Positions 29,782 through 31,103 of a DNA stretch of 31,103 bases are shown one piece after another. The notes under the pieces are model-generated. The model saw only the letters and a program-made list of their open reading frames with translations. It searched no databases and was not told the DNA's origin. The translations under genes were made by a program, and so were the position numbers. Numbering within the stretch: position 1 is the first letter of the stretch; every line of letters starts with the position of its first letter. Source of the DNA: a virus; IMG/VR virus record IMGVR_UViG_3300044641_003539, positions 1-31,103 of that record; one strand, given 5' to 3'.

Positions 29782-31103
29782 ATGTGCAACCCATCTGACG
29801 GCCTCGTCGCTGAGCAGTTGCAGCGACAGACCAAGGCCGAGCAGAGGGCTGCTGAGGCTCACCAGAGCGCCCACAGGCGCCTGCGTGAGCTCGGCAAGGA
29901 GTCGGCCCTGCCGTATGGCCAGCGGCTGTACAGCGTCTGCCTGGAGGCCTTAGCGGGGGCGCTGGAGAGCGAGTTCGAGGACTTCCTGCTGGCCCCTGAC
30001 AAGGCCCGACCGTTCGCCGCGGCCATGCCCTACTTCGACGGCTTCAAGGGGGTGCATCACATTGCTGCAGTTGCCCTGGTGGCAACGCTCGACCAGCTCA
30101 GCCGCAAGCAGCGGATGGCCACGTTTTGCCAGAACCTGGGCAAGGCGGTGGAGGACGAGACCCGCCTGATGCGGCTGGAGAACAAGAGCCCGCTGGAGCT
30201 GCGCCGCTTGATGCGCCACGGCATGAGCCGCCGCAAGATCGCCAGCAAGGAGGTCATGGCCCAGCTGGGCTGCCCGGCCCCGGCGTGGAACGACATGGCC
30301 CGGCTGCAGGTCGGGCAGTTCCTGCTGCACCACATCGACGCATCAACCGGCTTGGTGAAGGTGGTCAAGCACCGGGTCGGCAGGGGCTACCCGTTCTTCG
30401 TGCTGCCCAGCGAGGAGGCTGAGCAGTTCATCCGCGAGTGCCCGCGTGGCACCTACAAGGCCTCGCACAGCGCCATGGTCTGCCCGCCTGAGCCATGGCC
30501 TGGGCTGTATGGCGGCGGCGTGCTGGGCAACCAGGAGTGCCTGATCCGGGTGCCGATCCAGGACAACGAGGAGAAAGACGGCAGCGCCATCGAGCACTAC
30601 CGCCGCGCTGAGCTGTCGGCTTTTGTCAGCGCGGTCAACCACCTGCAGACCACGCCCCTGGTGGTGGACGGGGAGATGGTGGAGCTGCAGCGCACGGCCT
30701 GGGAGAACGGCATCGAGGGGCTGTACCCCTGCCGCAGGGCGCCCATGGAGGTGCCAGAGCGGTTGGGCAATGAACCCACCGCAGAGGAGCTGCGGGCCCG
30801 CAACCGGCTGGCGGCCATGGCCCACCGGGACAGGGAGCAGAACAGGACCAGGCGAATCAAGATCGAGCGGGCACTGCAATCAGCCGAGGAGCTGGCTGGC
30901 CGCACCGTCTGGCAGGCCTATCACGCTGACCACAGGGGCCGCATTTACAGCGGGAACAAGTACGTCACCCATCAGGGGCCCGACTACGAAAAGGCGCTGC
31001 TGTCGTTTAAGCAGCAGGCCCCGGCCACTGACGAGGGCATCGACTGGATCTTCAAGGCCGCGGCCGGCCACTACGGGCTGAGCCGCAGCTACTGGAGTGA
31101 GCG
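29782..31103 (+). CDS. Single-subunit T7-like RNA polymerase (N-terminal part; runs off right edge)
   Basis: 440 codons open to the edge from the ATG at 29782. The end of the visible part (QNRTRRIKIERALQSAEELA, then VWQAYHADHRGRIYSGNKYV and SRSYWSE) matches the T7 polymerase region with D-x-R-G-R-x-Y, the start of the palm. The N-terminal domain (about 40-180) has the typical helical layout and HHIAAVALVATLDQLSRKQR. It would transcribe late genes from its own promoters. The leader has three TTGCAA sites and no Shine-Dalgarno sequence, so it may be repressed in lysogeny. The catalytic C-terminus is missing. Confidence 0.93.
   Translation, partial: MCNPSDGLVAEQLQRQTKAEQRAAEAHQSAHRRLRELGKESALPYGQRLYSVCLEALAGALESEFEDFLLAPDKARPFAAAMPYFDGFKGVHHIAAVALVATLDQLSRKQRMATFCQNLGKAVEDETRLMRLENKSPLELRRLMRHGMSRRKIASKEVMAQLGCPAPAWNDMARLQVGQFLLHHIDASTGLVKVVKHRVGRGYPFFVLPSEEAEQFIRECPRGTYKASHSAMVCPPEPWPGLYGGGVLGNQECLIRVPIQDNEEKDGSAIEHYRRAELSAFVSAVNHLQTTPLVVDGEMVELQRTAWENGIEGLYPCRRAPMEVPERLGNEPTAEELRARNRLAAMAHRDREQNRTRRIKIERALQSAEELAGRTVWQAYHADHRGRIYSGNKYVTHQGPDYEKALLSFKQQAPATDEGIDWIFKAAAGHYGLSRSYWSE

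Overview
The window is most of the genome of a T7-like (autographivirus-type) podovirus that also encodes an integrase. It carries a single-subunit RNA polymerase (start at 29782, cut by the right edge) and a full T7-type virion set: large terminase, portal, scaffold, 345-aa capsid protein, tail tubes A and B, gp13/gp14/gp15-like internal proteins, two giant ejection-type proteins, and a fibre with the T7 gp17 N-terminal domain (cut by the left edge). The sequence is GC-rich and almost fully coding. No tRNA, rRNA, CRISPR array or insertion sequence was seen. The pairing of a tyrosine integrase with RNA polymerase recalls marine and freshwater cyanopodoviruses, but no photosynthesis gene is present in the window, so the host is a guess.

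Layout. Positions 1-24841 are read on the minus strand, in the order: winged-helix regulator, 59-aa protein, TerL, GH73 endolysin, a possibly frame-broken small protein, three paralogous small virion-type proteins, portal, scaffold, capsid, terminator, tail tube A, tail tube B, gp13-like, gp14-like, gp15-like, giant protein 1 (ParB-like plus HEAFH), giant protein 2, tail fibre. One gene breaks the pattern: a TerS-like gene at 22127-22366 on the plus strand, overlapping the 3' end of TerL. Positions 24842-25542 are a 0.7-kb non-coding control region rich in repeats. From 25543 to the right edge everything is on the plus strand: small early proteins, a CopG-like RHH protein, two MarR-like winged-helix proteins, the integrase, a terminator, then RNA polymerase.

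How it works together (inference). Host polymerase probably starts the plus arm from the control region. The phage polymerase then drives the minus arm. Four copies of a short palindrome, CTAC-N6-GTAG, lie 7-16 nt upstream of minus-strand start codons (regulator, endolysin, tail tube A, fibre); they are the best candidates for phage-specific late control sites. Plus-strand genes instead carry stem-loops and an ACCACGACC motif just before the start codon. Integrase, several small DNA-binding proteins and a TTGCAA cluster between integrase and RNA polymerase suggest a lysogeny-type switch acting on RNA polymerase.

The least ordinary features are the two-arm divergent layout of a T7-like genome, the reversed TerS, the palindromic elements, the hairpin/ACCACGACC leaders, the three tandem MC-GG...GLNI proteins, and the ParB/zincin-like giant virion protein.
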